DNA of 63,949 bases. Origin: Nitrospirota bacterium (GTDB lineage: Bacteria > Nitrospirota > Thermodesulfovibrionia > Thermodesulfovibrionales > UBA6898). Below the pieces are notes generated by a model that worked only from the letters and a program-made list of their open reading frames with translations, made no database searches and had not been told where the DNA came from. The position numbers and the translations under genes are program-made. Every line of letters begins with the position of its first letter. Positions within the stretch are counted from its first letter, which is position 1. Of this stretch, positions 37,222 to 45,945 are shown in pieces. The DNA lies in contig SCQH01000064.1 of NCBI GenBank assembly GCA_004321925.1, positions 1-63,949 of the forward strand. Reading direction: 5' to 3'.

Positions 37222-38079
37222 ATGCCGAAGGCCTCCGTCAATTTCTGCGGCCTGCCGAAGGAGTACAGCTCTTATGCATCGGCGGCCATAGTCATACTCC
37301 CGGTCCCGTTCGACAAGACCAGCACCTGGCTAAAAGGCGCCGACAAAGGCCCCGCGGCTATCATCGACGCCTCCCCCCATCTTGAGCTCTATGATATCGA
37401 GACCAACAGCGAGGTCTTCAGGAAGGGGATATTCACGGCCCCTCCGGTGCTTGCATCCTCCCCCGGCCTCCTCATAAAAAAAACGCATGAGAGGGTCTCC
37501 GGCTACCTCAATGACCGGAAATTTGTCGTCACCCTGGGGGGCGAACACTCCGTCTCGATCGGCGTCATCAAGGCCTTTGCAGAAAAGCGCACGGGACTAA
37601 GCATCCTGCATCTTGATGCCCATGCAGACTCTCGGGAAACCTACGAGGGGAGTCCCTTCAACCATGCCTGTGTCATCGCCCGTGCCGCTGAATTCAGCCG
37701 CAACATCGTCTCTGTCGGCATCCGCAGCATGGATGCCTCTGAGCGGCCGGGCGCCGATAAGAGGAAGACCGTCTATGCGCATCAGATGCAGGCCTCCGAA
37801 AAGTGGATAAAGGATGTTGTTTCGCGGCTGGGAAATGACGTCTACATAACCCTTGACCTTGATGTCTTCGACCCCGGTATCATGCCCTCCACCGGGACCC
37901 CTGAACCGGGCGGGCTGGGCTGGTACCCGGTCATGAAGCTGCTGGCGGCCGTGGCACGGTCGAAACGCATAGCAGGCTTCGACATCGTTGAACTCTGCCC
38001 GGGCAAAGGCAGGGCCCCCGACTTTCTCGCCGCAAAACTGGTCTATACCCTCTTAAGCTACATTTACAAAAATAGATAG
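37222..38079 (+). CDS. speB: agmatinase
   Basis: A 285-aa ureohydrolase. The dimanganese ligands are in GGEHSVSIG, HLDAHADSRE and LDLDVFDPGIMPSTGTPEPG. It cleaves agmatine to putrescine and urea. The ATG at 37222 was chosen because the upstream frame belongs to the decarboxylase gene. Context (pyruvoyl arginine decarboxylase upstream, carboxyspermidine genes converging downstream) supports agmatinase over arginase. Confidence 0.92.
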   Translation: MPKASVNFCGLPKEYSSYASAAIVILPVPFDKTSTWLKGADKGPAAIIDASPHLELYDIETNSEVFRKGIFTAPPVLASSPGLLIKKTHERVSGYLNDRKFVVTLGGEHSVSIGVIKAFAEKRTGLSILHLDAHADSRETYEGSPFNHACVIARAAEFSRNIVSVGIRSMDASERPGADKRKTVYAHQMQASEKWIKDVVSRLGNDVYITLDLDVFDPGIMPSTGTPEPGGLGWYPVMKLLAAVARSKRIAGFDIVELCPGKGRAPDFLAAKLVYTLLSYIYKNR

Positions 38080-38126
38080 AAAGAACGATTCCAGCTACCC
38101 AACAGCAGGTACTCAAGCACCGGAGC

Positions 38127-38235
38127 CGCCGGAATGAGAGATACCGTTTTAGAAGTTGTCATTCCCGCAAGTGGAACGCGCCGGGAATCCTTCTGAAAAA
38201 AGAGAGATTCCGGACAAGCCGGAATGACAGATACG
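38127..38235. repeat. palindromic intergenic repeat with partial second copy
   Basis: 38158-38228 begins GTCATTCCCGC and ends GCCGGAATGAC, with internal CCGGGAATCC and GGATTCC-like arms, so it folds on itself over 71 bp. Part of its right half recurs just upstream (38127-38144, gccgccggaatgagagatac against 38217-38235). This is the style of widespread bacterial GTCATTCC intergenic palindromes. The rest of 38080-38307 shows no gene. Confidence 0.7.
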
Positions 38236-38307
38236 GGGTAACCCTTGCGACATTATAGACAGAATCTCATTGGTAAGCGCACCCAGCAATAAGCAGAATC
38301 AGACTTC

Positions 38308-39648
38308 TCAGGACTGCCTGTCGCGGTAATCCTTGTACCCGAACTTTTTTACCACTTCGACACTGCCGCTATCCCGTATCACCGCTATGTCCGGCAGGTT
38401 AATGCCGTTAAAGGTGTTGTTTTTCACGATGCTGTAGAGGGCCATGTCCGTGAAGACCAGCCTCTGGCCCCTTCTGAGCGGCCGGTCAAAGGAATAATCG
38501 CCGATAACATCCCCTGAGAGGCAGCTCGGTCCGGCGAGCCGGTACCAATATTTTTTCTCCTGCTTCTTCCCCGAGTTCAGCACATGCGGCCGGTAGGGCA
38601 TGAGCAGCACGTCCGGCATATGCGTCTCTGCCGAGGTGTCCAGGATAGCGATCTCGGCCCTGTTCTTCACGATATCCAGCACCGACGCTATCAGTACCCC
38701 GGCATTGAGGACATTGCCCTCCCCCGGCTCGAGAATGACCTGAACCTTAAAGGTCCTCTTGAAATCATTGATGAGTCTGATGAGCCGCTCAAGGTCGTAA
38801 TCGTCCCTGGTTATATGATGTCCGCCCCCGAAATTCACCCATTTGAGGCCCCTGATATATTTCCCGTACCGCTTTACAAAGGCGGTCAGCACCCTCTCAA
38901 GCACGTCCGAGTTCTGCTGGCAGAGCGCATGGAAATGCAGGCCGTCGACACCCTTCCTCAGCTTCGGGAATTCCTTTTCGAACTCGGCATGGACTATGCC
39001 GAGCCTCGAACACGGTGCGCAGGGGTTATACATCTCGGTCTCCACCTCGCCATGACCCGGGTTGACGCGCAGGCCGATATCGAGGCCGCCTTTTCTGGCC
39101 GGCCCGCCGTACTTCCGGAGCTGATAAAAGGAGTTGAATATCAGGCTGTCGGAATGGCTGATGATCGCCCTGATCTCTGAAGGCCGGTAGGCGGCGCTGA
39201 AGGTATGGACCTCCTTCCTGAATTCCTTCCGGCCGAGCATCGCCTCATGCAGACCGCTTGCGCAGGTCCCGTCGAGGTAGCGGGCCATCAGCGGGAAGGT
39301 GGCAAAGGAGGCGTAGGATTTCAGGGCATGGAAGACCTTGGCGCCGGTGCGGTCTTTGACATACATCAGGACCTTCATATTCTCTTCGATGAGGGTCTCG
39401 TCTATGAGGTAGACCGGGGTCTCTATGCTGCCCTGTGCGAGCCTCAGGAACCGCGTTGTTGCTTTTTCGAACTTCTTCCTTTTTGCTTCTTTGATCAGAC
39501 GGGTCAGCAGGGCCAGGCCGCGCTCATCCAGCGCGCCAACGACCTGCCGGCGTATCCCGGCAGGGGAGGCGAGATATTGGCCGGCTGCCTTCGCATCCCC
39601 CTTCGAAAGCCCCCGGATCAGTGCTGCGGAAAGATGCTGGCCGTCCAT
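38308..39648 (-). CDS. nspC: carboxynorspermidine decarboxylase with N-terminal extension
   Basis: A 446-aa PLP enzyme of the alanine-racemase fold. It decarboxylates carboxynorspermidine or carboxyspermidine. The PLP lysine is Lys110 in KVFHALKSYASF, and conserved blocks include LDGTCASGLHEAMLG, GLDIGLRVNPGHGEVETEMY (glycine loop) and LEPGEGNVLNAG. The family domain begins at ETPVYLIDE (residue 76). The 75 residues before it are extra, helical and basic, with no family I know. The gene follows the dehydrogenase gene by 9 bp, forming a two-step pathway pair. Confidence 0.93.
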   Translation of the reverse strand: MDGQHLSAALIRGLSKGDAKAAGQYLASPAGIRRQVVGALDERGLALLTRLIKEAKRKKFEKATTRFLRLAQGSIETPVYLIDETLIEENMKVLMYVKDRTGAKVFHALKSYASFATFPLMARYLDGTCASGLHEAMLGRKEFRKEVHTFSAAYRPSEIRAIISHSDSLIFNSFYQLRKYGGPARKGGLDIGLRVNPGHGEVETEMYNPCAPCSRLGIVHAEFEKEFPKLRKGVDGLHFHALCQQNSDVLERVLTAFVKRYGKYIRGLKWVNFGGGHHITRDDYDLERLIRLINDFKRTFKVQVILEPGEGNVLNAGVLIASVLDIVKNRAEIAILDTSAETHMPDVLLMPYRPHVLNSGKKQEKKYWYRLAGPSCLSGDVIGDYSFDRPLRRGQRLVFTDMALYSIVKNNTFNGINLPDIAVIRDSGSVEVVKKFGYKDYRDRQS

Positions 39649-39657
39649 AGCCCGGCC

Positions 39658-40902
39658 TCAGACCTTCTCAGGAAGCCCCTGGTGCTCCACTACCTGCCAC
39701 GGAAGGCCATGCGTATTGAGCGCCTCCATGAACCTGTCCGGGTCGAGCTGCTCAATGTTGTAGACCCCGGCCCCCTGCCAGACGCCGGTCAGCACCATCA
39801 TGGCGCCGATCATCGCCGGCACGCCGGTCGTGTAGGCAATAGCCTGGGTGCCGGTCTCTTTGAAGGCCTCTTCGTGATCACTGACATTATAGATATACCT
39901 GGTTATGGTCTTCCCGTCCTTCTTCCCGGTCATGATATTGCCGATGACCGTTTTCCCGGTGTAGTTGGTCCCTAAAGAGGAAGGCTCGGGGAGCAGGGCC
40001 TTCAGGAATTTAATCGGCACGACCTTCTTCCCCTCATACTCCACCTCATCGATCCTGGTCATCCCGACATTCATCAGGACCCTCAGGTGATTGAGGTAAT
40101 TCTCTGAAAAGGTCATCCAGAACCTTGCCCGCTTCAGCCCTTTTATGTTCAGGGCCAGCGACTCAAGTTCCTCGTGGTAGAGCAGATAACTGTCCTGCAT
40201 GCCTGCCACCGGGTAATCGAAGCTGAAATGTACGCTGCCGGGCTCTATGATCGCCGGCGTTTCGACCCATTTCCCGGCTTCCCAGTGCCTGACGACCTGC
40301 GTCACTTCGCGGATGTTGATCTCAGGGTTGAAGTTCGTCGCAAAGGCATGACCATGGCTGCCGGCGTTGCAGTCGAGGATGTCGAGGAACTCTATCTCGT
40401 CAAAGAGATGCTTCTGCGCGTAGGCCGCAAAGACATTCGTCACCCCCGGGTCGAAGCCCGAGCCGAGGACCGCCATGATGCCCTTCTGCCTGAACTTCTC
40501 ATGGTAGGCCCACTGCCAGCTGTACTCGAAATGCGCAATATCGAGCGGCTCATAATTGGCGGTATCGATATAATGCACGCCGGTCTCCAGGCAGGCATCC
40601 ATGATATGGAGGTCCTGGTACGGGAGGGCAAGGTTCAGGACAACATCCGGACGGAATTTCCTGATGAGGGCCGCGAGTTCAGGGACGTTGTCCGCGTCCA
40701 CCTGCGCAATGCCGATCTCCCTGCCATACCGTTTTTTGATGTCAGCCCTGAGCGCCTCGCATTTTGAGAGCGTCCTGCTGGCGACCATGATCTCCCGGAA
40801 CACCTCCGGGACCTGGGCGCATTTGTGCGCCGCGACCGTGGCAACACCTCCGGCCCCGATTATCATTATCCTGCCCTGCTGCTTTTTTTCATTCATATGC
40901 AT
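39658..40902 (-). CDS. carboxynorspermidine/carboxyspermidine dehydrogenase
   Basis: A 414-aa saccharopine-dehydrogenase-like enzyme (CANSDH/Lys1 group). The NADP loop is IMIIGAGGVATVAAHKCAQ. VVLNLALPYQDLHIMDACLE, HYIDTANYEP and GSGFDPGVTNVFAAYA fit this family. It joins aspartate semialdehyde to a diamine to give carboxy(nor)spermidine, which NspC decarboxylates. With the convergent putrescine genes it completes an AdoMet-free spermidine route. Symbol left blank because usage varies. Confidence 0.92.
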   Translation of the reverse strand: MHMNEKKQQGRIMIIGAGGVATVAAHKCAQVPEVFREIMVASRTLSKCEALRADIKKRYGREIGIAQVDADNVPELAALIRKFRPDVVLNLALPYQDLHIMDACLETGVHYIDTANYEPLDIAHFEYSWQWAYHEKFRQKGIMAVLGSGFDPGVTNVFAAYAQKHLFDEIEFLDILDCNAGSHGHAFATNFNPEINIREVTQVVRHWEAGKWVETPAIIEPGSVHFSFDYPVAGMQDSYLLYHEELESLALNIKGLKRARFWMTFSENYLNHLRVLMNVGMTRIDEVEYEGKKVVPIKFLKALLPEPSSLGTNYTGKTVIGNIMTGKKDGKTITRYIYNVSDHEEAFKETGTQAIAYTTGVPAMIGAMMVLTGVWQGAGVYNIEQLDPDRFMEALNTHGLPWQVVEHQGLPEKV

Positions 40903-40921
40903 TCTCCTTCTGAAACAGCTG

Positions 40922-41080
40922 TTATTCTTCGCACCGGCAGGGATAATAGACCAAAAGCGCCTTTTTTATCTTATCTATCGCCTCTGCCTCCGTCCCCCCC
41001 CTGACCCTGACCCCGGGGAGCTCTCTGCATTCGGCAACCCATTTGCCGTCATCATCCTGATATACCGTAAATTCTCTCAT
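40922..41080 (-). CDS. small HicB-like protein (52 aa)
   Basis: A frame too short for most gene callers. It begins MREFTVYQDDDGKWVAECRE, continues LPGVRVRGGTEAEAIDKIKK, then ALLVYYPC and a short end. The pattern [FY]-T-V-x-x-D-D-D-G-x-W-V-A-x-C-x-x-L-P-G-x-x-x-x-G-x-T-x-x-E-A-x-x-x-I-K-x-A is that of the HicB/UPF0150 fold. Its ATG overlaps the ispG stop (ATGA). The frame crosses a run of eight C/G at 40994-41001, so it is sensitive to indels. No HicA toxin gene is adjacent. It may be a stand-alone HicB-like regulator. Confidence 0.72.
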   Translation of the reverse strand: MREFTVYQDDDGKWVAECRELPGVRVRGGTEAEAIDKIKKALLVYYPCRCEE

Positions 41081-42129
41081 TGCTTATCGATCTCGTGCAT
41101 AAGCGCCTTCAGGAGGTCCTTCTCTGCAACCGTCCTGACCACCTTCCCTTTTTTGAAGAGCAGCCCGCTCCCCTTCCCGCCGGCGACGCCGATATCCGCC
41201 TCGCGGGCCTCACCCGGACCGTTGACGACGCAGCCCATGACAGCCACGGTTATCGGCTTATCGAAATCCTTCAGCCGGTCCTCCACCTTTGCCGCAAGCC
41301 CGCGGATATCGATCTGACATCTCCCGCAGGTCGGGCATGATATGATATGCGCCCCTTTCTCCCTCAGCCCGAGCGACTTCAGGATCTCGTAGGCCACCCG
41401 CACCTCTTCAGCCGGGTCAGCCGAGAGGGAGACCCTCATGGTATCACCGATGCCTTCGGACAAGAGTATCCCGAGGCCGACGGAGCTCTTGATGATCCCG
41501 GTAAAGGACGGGCCTGCCTCTGATATGCCTATATGGAGCGGATACCGGAACTGCTTTGCAAAGAGCCGGTAGGCCTCCACGGTCAACGGGACATTGGAGG
41601 CCTTCAGGGAGACCTTGATCGCCCTGAAATGCAGTGCCTCCAGGATATTGATATGTTCGGCCGCACTCTCTACCAGGGCCTCGGGCGTGGGATGCCCGTA
41701 TTTGGCGAGGAGCTGTTTTGAGAGAGACCCTGCATTGACCCCGATCCTGATCGGGATGCCGCGGGCCTCTGCCGCAGAGACCACTTCAGCCACCTTCCAG
41801 CGTGCGCCGATGTTCCCCGGGTTTATCCTGAGGCCGTCGACCCCCTGCCTCATCGCCTCAAGGGCAAGTCTCCAGTCGAAATGGATATCGGCTATGACCG
41901 GCAGGAGGCTCTTCTTTCTTATCGGTCCGAGCGCCTCTGCCGCCTGCATGTCCGGGACCGCGATCCTGATGATCTCACAGCCTGCTGCCGCAAGCCCGCT
42001 GATCTGCCGGAGCGTCGCCCTGACGTCCCGGGTGTCGGTCTTGGTCATCGACTGCACGCTTATCGGCCTGCCGCCGCCGACAGGGACATTCCCTACGGAG
42101 ATCAGCAGGGTCTTTCTTCTTTTTTTCAT
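41077..42129 (-). CDS. ispG: 4-hydroxy-3-methylbut-2-enyl-diphosphate synthase
   Basis: A 350-aa Fe-S enzyme of the MEP isoprenoid pathway. [4Fe-4S] ligands are in SCPTCGRC and MGCVVNGPGEAREADIG. The TIM-barrel start VQSMTKTDTRDV and DIHFDWRLALEAM, then GLRINPGNIG, are conserved. This is the standard two-domain bacterial form. The gene is 7 bp after mltG and its stop overlaps the start of the HicB-like small gene. Confidence 0.96.
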   Translation of the reverse strand: MKKRRKTLLISVGNVPVGGGRPISVQSMTKTDTRDVRATLRQISGLAAAGCEIIRIAVPDMQAAEALGPIRKKSLLPVIADIHFDWRLALEAMRQGVDGLRINPGNIGARWKVAEVVSAAEARGIPIRIGVNAGSLSKQLLAKYGHPTPEALVESAAEHINILEALHFRAIKVSLKASNVPLTVEAYRLFAKQFRYPLHIGISEAGPSFTGIIKSSVGLGILLSEGIGDTMRVSLSADPAEEVRVAYEILKSLGLREKGAHIISCPTCGRCQIDIRGLAAKVEDRLKDFDKPITVAVMGCVVNGPGEAREADIGVAGGKGSGLLFKKGKVVRTVAEKDLLKALMHEIDKQ

Positions 42130-42136
42130 GGACTGA

Positions 42137-43141
42137 TCACCCCTCTGCCTTTATCTTCTTTTTGTCCCTGTATGACCTGACCGCCTCTTCATGCTCCCCG
42201 AGCGTGACCGAAAACGTATGGCTGCCGTCGTTGTTCGATACAAAATAGAGGTACGGCACCGGGGCAGGGTTCAGCGCCGCGGCCACGGATTTGACCCCGG
42301 GCGAGGCAATGGGCCCGGGTGGCAGCCCCTTGACGACATACGTATTATACGGGGTCTTCCTCAGGAGGTCAGACCTCATGATCCTCTCCTTCGAGCTTTT
42401 TATCCCGTATATGCTCGTGGGGTCTGCCTGAAGCAGCATATGCTTTTTCAGCCGGTTATGGTAGACCGCAGAGATGATCGGCCTTTCGGAGTCCATAACG
42501 GCCTCCTTCTCTATGATAGAGGCGAGGGTGAGGACCTCTGCCTCGGTCATCCGGCCCTTTTCAGCACCTTTCAGAAAGATATCTGCCGTTTTTTCACGCA
42601 TCCTGTCTATCATCATCCCTAAGGCCTCTTCAGCCTTGATGCCCTTCGGAAGCATATAGGTGTCCGGGAATATATATCCTTCAAAGCTCGGAGAACTGAT
42701 CGCGTATGAGGAAAGGAATTCCGGATCAGCCGAAAGCTTCATGAAATCTTCGGTCGTTATGATGCCGTGCCTGGCAAAGGCCTCCGCGATCTCGGGCAGC
42801 GAATCGCCCTCAAGGACCTTTACCTCATACTCTATGATCCGGCCCTGCCTGATGATCCTGAAGATATCCAGCGGGCTCATGCTGCTCCAGATCGAATAGT
42901 AGCCGGCCCGTATCTTCCGGTCAGCCCCGGTAAGCCTGCCGAGGACCATAAAGACCTTCTTGTCCCTGATGAGCTTTTCCCGTGACAGGATGTCGGCAGC
43001 CTGTCTGAAGGTAGCGCCCTTCGGTATCTGGACCTCGACATTCTTCCCCACGGTCTGGACAGGAACGAGCATTTCGACGGCTGCATAGGACAGGGACAGG
43101 ACGATCGTGACCAGTATGATTATGAAGATATTTTTTATCAT
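42137..43141 (-). CDS. mltG: endolytic murein transglycosylase
   Basis: A 334-aa protein with one N-terminal membrane helix (IFIIILVTIVLSLSYAAVEM), a LysM-like region and the YceG catalytic domain. The catalytic Glu is in LTLASIIEKEAV, followed by SAVYHNRLKKHMLLQADPT and GLPPGPIASPG. It cuts nascent peptidoglycan strands at the periplasmic face. It leads the mltG-ispG operon. Confidence 0.95.
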   Translation of the reverse strand: MIKNIFIIILVTIVLSLSYAAVEMLVPVQTVGKNVEVQIPKGATFRQAADILSREKLIRDKKVFMVLGRLTGADRKIRAGYYSIWSSMSPLDIFRIIRQGRIIEYEVKVLEGDSLPEIAEAFARHGIITTEDFMKLSADPEFLSSYAISSPSFEGYIFPDTYMLPKGIKAEEALGMMIDRMREKTADIFLKGAEKGRMTEAEVLTLASIIEKEAVMDSERPIISAVYHNRLKKHMLLQADPTSIYGIKSSKERIMRSDLLRKTPYNTYVVKGLPPGPIASPGVKSVAAALNPAPVPYLYFVSNNDGSHTFSVTLGEHEEAVRSYRDKKKIKAEG

Positions 43142-43216
43142 GATTTCATAATTATTGCAGTGAACTGATTGTTTGTAGAATGACAGAAGACGGTCAAATT
43201 GTAAAGCAGGGAAAAT

Positions 43217-43244
43217 AAAGAAGCGGGGTTACCCCCGCTTCTTT
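43217..43244 (-). terminator. rho-independent terminator after groEL
   Basis: A 12-bp stem AAAGAAGCGGGG / CCCCGCTTCTTT with loop TTAC (plus-strand notation), followed on the minus strand by a T-rich stretch. Confidence 0.8.
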
Positions 43245-43265
43245 CCGGACAAAAACCTTTATTTA

Positions 43266-44909
43266 TTAGTACATTCCACCCATGCCGCCCATGCCGCCGC
43301 CAGGAGGCATTGCAGGCATCTCGGGCTTCTCCTCCGGAAGGTCCGCGATCATGACCGAGGTTGTCAGCATGAGGGACGAAACAGATGCGGCGTTCTGAAG
43401 CGCGCACCTCGTGACCTTGGTCGGATCAACGATACCGGCCTTGACCATGTCGACATACTCCTCAGTGCCGGCATCAAAGCCGTAGTTCGCATCCTTTGAA
43501 TTCTTAACCTTTTCAACGATGACAGACGGCTCAAGGCCGGTATTAAAGATGATCTGGCGGATAGGCTCTTCGAGCGCCCGCCTGAGGATATCCACACCCA
43601 CCTGCTGGTCATGGTTGTCAAGTTTCAGGCCCTTCAGCGCCGACACACTGCGCAGGAGAGCAACCCCGCCGCCGGGGACTATGCCTTCCTCGACCGCTGC
43701 CCGTGTTGCATGGAGTGCGTCCTCGACCCTGGCCTTCTTCTCCTTCATCTCGGTCTCGGTCGCTGCACCGACATTGATGACGGCCACGCCGCCGACGATC
43801 TTGGCGAGACGCTCCTGGAGCTTCTCTTTGTCATAATCGGAGGTGGTCTCGTCGATCTGGGCCTTGATCTGCTTTACCCTGCCCTGGATCTTTGCCTGAT
43901 CACCGGCACCTTCGACAATGGTGGTGTTTTCCTTGTCGACGGTGATCTTCTTGGCCCTGCCGAGGTCGGTTATCTTGATGCTCTCCAGCTTGATGCCGAG
44001 GTCCTCGGATATGACCGTACCGCCGGTCAGGATCGCGATATCTTCAAGCATCGCCTTTCTCCTGTCGCCAAAGCCGGGGGCCTTGACCGCACATACCTGG
44101 ATGGTGCCTCTGAGCTTGTTGACGACCAGGGTTGCAAGCGCCTCACCCTCGACCTCTTCAGCGAGGATCAGAAGCGGCCTGCCCATCTTTGCGGTCTGCT
44201 CGAGTATCGGAAGCAGGTCCTTCATTGCCGAGATCTTCTTCTCATTGATCAGGATGAAGACGTCGTCCATATTGCATTCCATCCTGTCAGGGTCGGTTAT
44301 GAAATAGGGGGAGGTATAGCCGCGGTCGAACTGCATGCCTTCGACAACATCGAGCGAGGTGGTCATGCTCTTTGCCTCTTCAACGGTGATGACGCCGTCC
44401 TTGCCGACCTTGTCCATGGCGTCTGCAATGAGCTCGCCGATGGTTACGTCGTTATTGGCCGAGATCGTTCCGACCTGAGCTATCTCCTTCTTGTCCTGAA
44501 CCGGCTTACTGATCTTCTTCAGCTCGGCAACGATCGTCTCGACCGCCTTTTCAATGCCCCTTTTGATGTCCATGGGGTTAGAGCCTGCGACCACGTGCTT
44601 GATGCCGCCGCTGTATATCGCATGGGCCAGCACGGTTGCCGTGGTGGTGCCGTCACCGGCAATGTCCGAGGTCTTGCTGGCGACCTCCCTGACGAGCTGT
44701 GCGCCCATATTCTCGAACGGGTCCTTCAATTCGATCTCTTTTGCCACCGTGACGCCGTCCTTGGTGATGGTCGGTGCACCGTATTTCTTGTCGATAATTA
44801 CATTTTTCCCCTTCGGGCCAAGGGTTGCCTTCACTGCATTGGTGAGAGCACCAATGCCCTTTAATATTGAGCTTCTGGCCCCTTCATCAAAAAGAAGCTG
44901 TTTTGCCAT
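43266..44909 (-). CDS. groEL: chaperonin GroEL (Hsp60)
   Basis: A 547-aa chaperonin. ATP-site motifs are [20 protein letters not shown] and [11 protein letters not shown]. The GroEL signature [11 protein letters not shown]-like region and GGGVALLR are present, and the typical C-terminal Gly-Met tail ([11 protein letters not shown]) is intact. It assembles as a 14-mer that folds proteins with GroES. It is co-transcribed with groES, 46 bp apart, under the CIRCE operator. Confidence 0.98.
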   Translation of the reverse strand: MAKQLLFDEGARSSILKGIGALTNAVKATLGPKGKNVIIDKKYGAPTITKDGVTVAKEIELKDPFENMGAQLVREVASKTSDIAGDGTTTATVLAHAIYSGGIKHVVAGSNPMDIKRGIEKAVETIVAELKKISKPVQDKKEIAQVGTISANNDVTIGELIADAMDKVGKDGVITVEEAKSMTTSLDVVEGMQFDRGYTSPYFITDPDRMECNMDDVFILINEKKISAMKDLLPILEQTAKMGRPLLILAEEVEGEALATLVVNKLRGTIQVCAVKAPGFGDRRKAMLEDIAILTGGTVISEDLGIKLESIKITDLGRAKKITVDKENTTIVEGAGDQAKIQGRVKQIKAQIDETTSDYDKEKLQERLAKIVGGVAVINVGAATETEMKEKKARVEDALHATRAAVEEGIVPGGGVALLRSVSALKGLKLDNHDQQVGVDILRRALEEPIRQIIFNTGLEPSVIVEKVKNSKDANYGFDAGTEEYVDMVKAGIVDPTKVTRCALQNAASVSSLMLTTSVMIADLPEEKPEMPAMPPGGGMGGMGGMY

Positions 44910-44955
44910 AGTTTTCTTCCTCCTCAGATAAAATAATAGTTAGTTTTGTGATGGA

Positions 44956-45216
44956 TTACTCAACGATGCCGAGAATATCTTCTTCCTTGATGATCAGATA
45001 TTCATTATTGTCAATGTTGACCTTCGAACCTGAATACTTGTCAAAAAGTATGGTGTTGCCGACCTTAATCTCCTTGACCTCTGAACCGACTGCCTCTACG
45101 ACACCCTTCTGGGGCTTTTCCTTGGCGGAATCAGGGATATAAAGACCGCCTGCTGTTTTTTCTCCTTCTTCAGAGTACTTGATAAATACCCTGTCCTTCA
45201 GTGGCTTAAACTTCAT
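44956..45216 (-). CDS. groES: co-chaperonin GroES
   Basis: An 86-aa GroES, slightly short at the C-terminus compared with the usual 95-97 aa. PLKDRVFIKYSEEGEKTAGG, LYIPDSAKEKPQKG and VGNTILFDKYSGSKVNID match the family, and the mobile loop is EGEKTAGGLYIPD. AGGAGAG precedes the ATG. First gene of the heat-shock operon. Confidence 0.97.
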   Translation of the reverse strand: MKFKPLKDRVFIKYSEEGEKTAGGLYIPDSAKEKPQKGVVEAVGSEVKEIKVGNTILFDKYSGSKVNIDNNEYLIIKEEDILGIVE

Positions 45217-45252
45217 ACGTTTCTCTCCTTTCTATGGTTTGATTTTTGGTTA

Positions 45253-45279
45253 TTAGCACTCGAAGACTACGAGTGCTAA
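45253..45279. promoter_or_regulatory. CIRCE operator (HrcA binding site)
   Basis: A perfect CIRCE: TTAGCACTC (45253-45261), 9-bp spacer, GAGTGCTAA (45271-45279), 36 bp upstream of groES. HrcA should repress groESL here. hrcA itself is not in the window. Confidence 0.96.
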
Positions 45280-45307
45280 TATAACAGGTCTGAAAGGCTT
45301 TTTGCAA
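45278..45307 (-). promoter_or_regulatory. groES promoter overlapping CIRCE
   Basis: On the minus strand TTGCAA (45302-45307), 18-bp spacer, TATATT (45278-45283). The -10 overlaps the edge of the CIRCE arm, so bound HrcA would block polymerase directly. Confidence 0.7.
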
Positions 45308-45427
45308 CTATTTTATTAATTCCCTCTTGATTCCCTTGGAACTTACTGATAATACAAGATATTTTATCTTTCAGTGCGGTCACGAGCGGTGCAGATCAGG
45401 AAAGGACAGCTAAGAGGGAAAGACCTT

Positions 45428-45835
45428 CTAGGGAGTCCCCTTCATATATAGGTCATAGAGTGCCTTGCCGATGAAAAAATCTCCCCAGCATATGCCGATA
45501 TCCGGCAGGGTTGACTTCAGCAGCATTGCCTGAAGCGGTATCGACTTTGCGGTCATCTCCGCAATGCTGAAATGGGCCATGAGGATCGTCCCGAAGATGA
45601 CAAGGAGTCCGTTGAGAAGATAGCCGAAGGGTGCGGTCCTCCGGGACATGAAAAGGGCGGTCACGACAAGGGCATCGATCGCCGGCAGGAGCGAGGCCAT
45701 GAATTTTGTCCCGTCGAAGAGGTAACTTCCCGGATGCAGTCTGTCGGCAACCATGAAATTATGGATACGGTAATGGAGCATCAGCCCCGACACCGCGAGC
45801 AGAAAAAGCGCTATTAACAACGTGCCCCGCTTCAT
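45428..45835 (-). CDS. four-helix membrane protein, unknown
   Basis: A 135-aa protein with about four hydrophobic segments (residues 5-22, 42-63, 70-92, 98-120). There are no recognised motifs; polar residues in or near helices include HYRIHNFM and HFSIAE. It lies one base after the stop of a 35-aa membrane microprotein and is probably translationally coupled to it. Last gene of the rhomboid/pseudo-receiver/microprotein operon. Confidence 0.65.
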   Translation of the reverse strand: MKRGTLLIALFLLAVSGLMLHYRIHNFMVADRLHPGSYLFDGTKFMASLLPAIDALVVTALFMSRRTAPFGYLLNGLLVIFGTILMAHFSIAEMTAKSIPLQAMLLKSTLPDIGICWGDFFIGKALYDLYMKGTP

Positions 45836-45836
45836 C

Positions 45837-45944
45837 TCACCGGAACGTGAAGGTCACGAGGTGACCGAGATAGAACGTCAGTCCGACGGCAAGGATATGG
45901 AGGAGCCACCACCCGGGCCGGTATCTCATGAAGTGTTTCAGCAT
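45837..45944 (-). CDS. membrane microprotein 2, RPGWW family (35 aa)
   Basis: A 35-aa frame, MLKHFMRY then RPGWWLLHILAVGLTFYLGH and a short end LVTFTFR. One helix is amphipathic to hydrophobic. It shares the spaced motif R-P-G-W-W-x-x-H-x-x-x-x-x-x-x-Y-x-L-G with the 37-aa protein encoded directly upstream. Its ATG is 1 base after that gene's stop, and its own stop is 1 base before the next ATG, so all are coupled. No function is known. Confidence 0.7.
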   Translation of the reverse strand: MLKHFMRYRPGWWLLHILAVGLTFYLGHLVTFTFR

Positions 45945-45945
45945 G

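Noticed and set aside
39420-39426. ATA before ETPVYLIDE as an AUA start for nspC, similar in context to trpB (GGCAGCATA)
   Set aside because: Unlike trpB, nspC has an upstream in-frame ATG and a plausible coding extension, so an unusual start is not needed. The shared context is probably coincidence.
43611-44864. 417-aa plus-strand frame opposite groEL
   Set aside because: Antisense shadow caused by GC-biased codon use in groEL.
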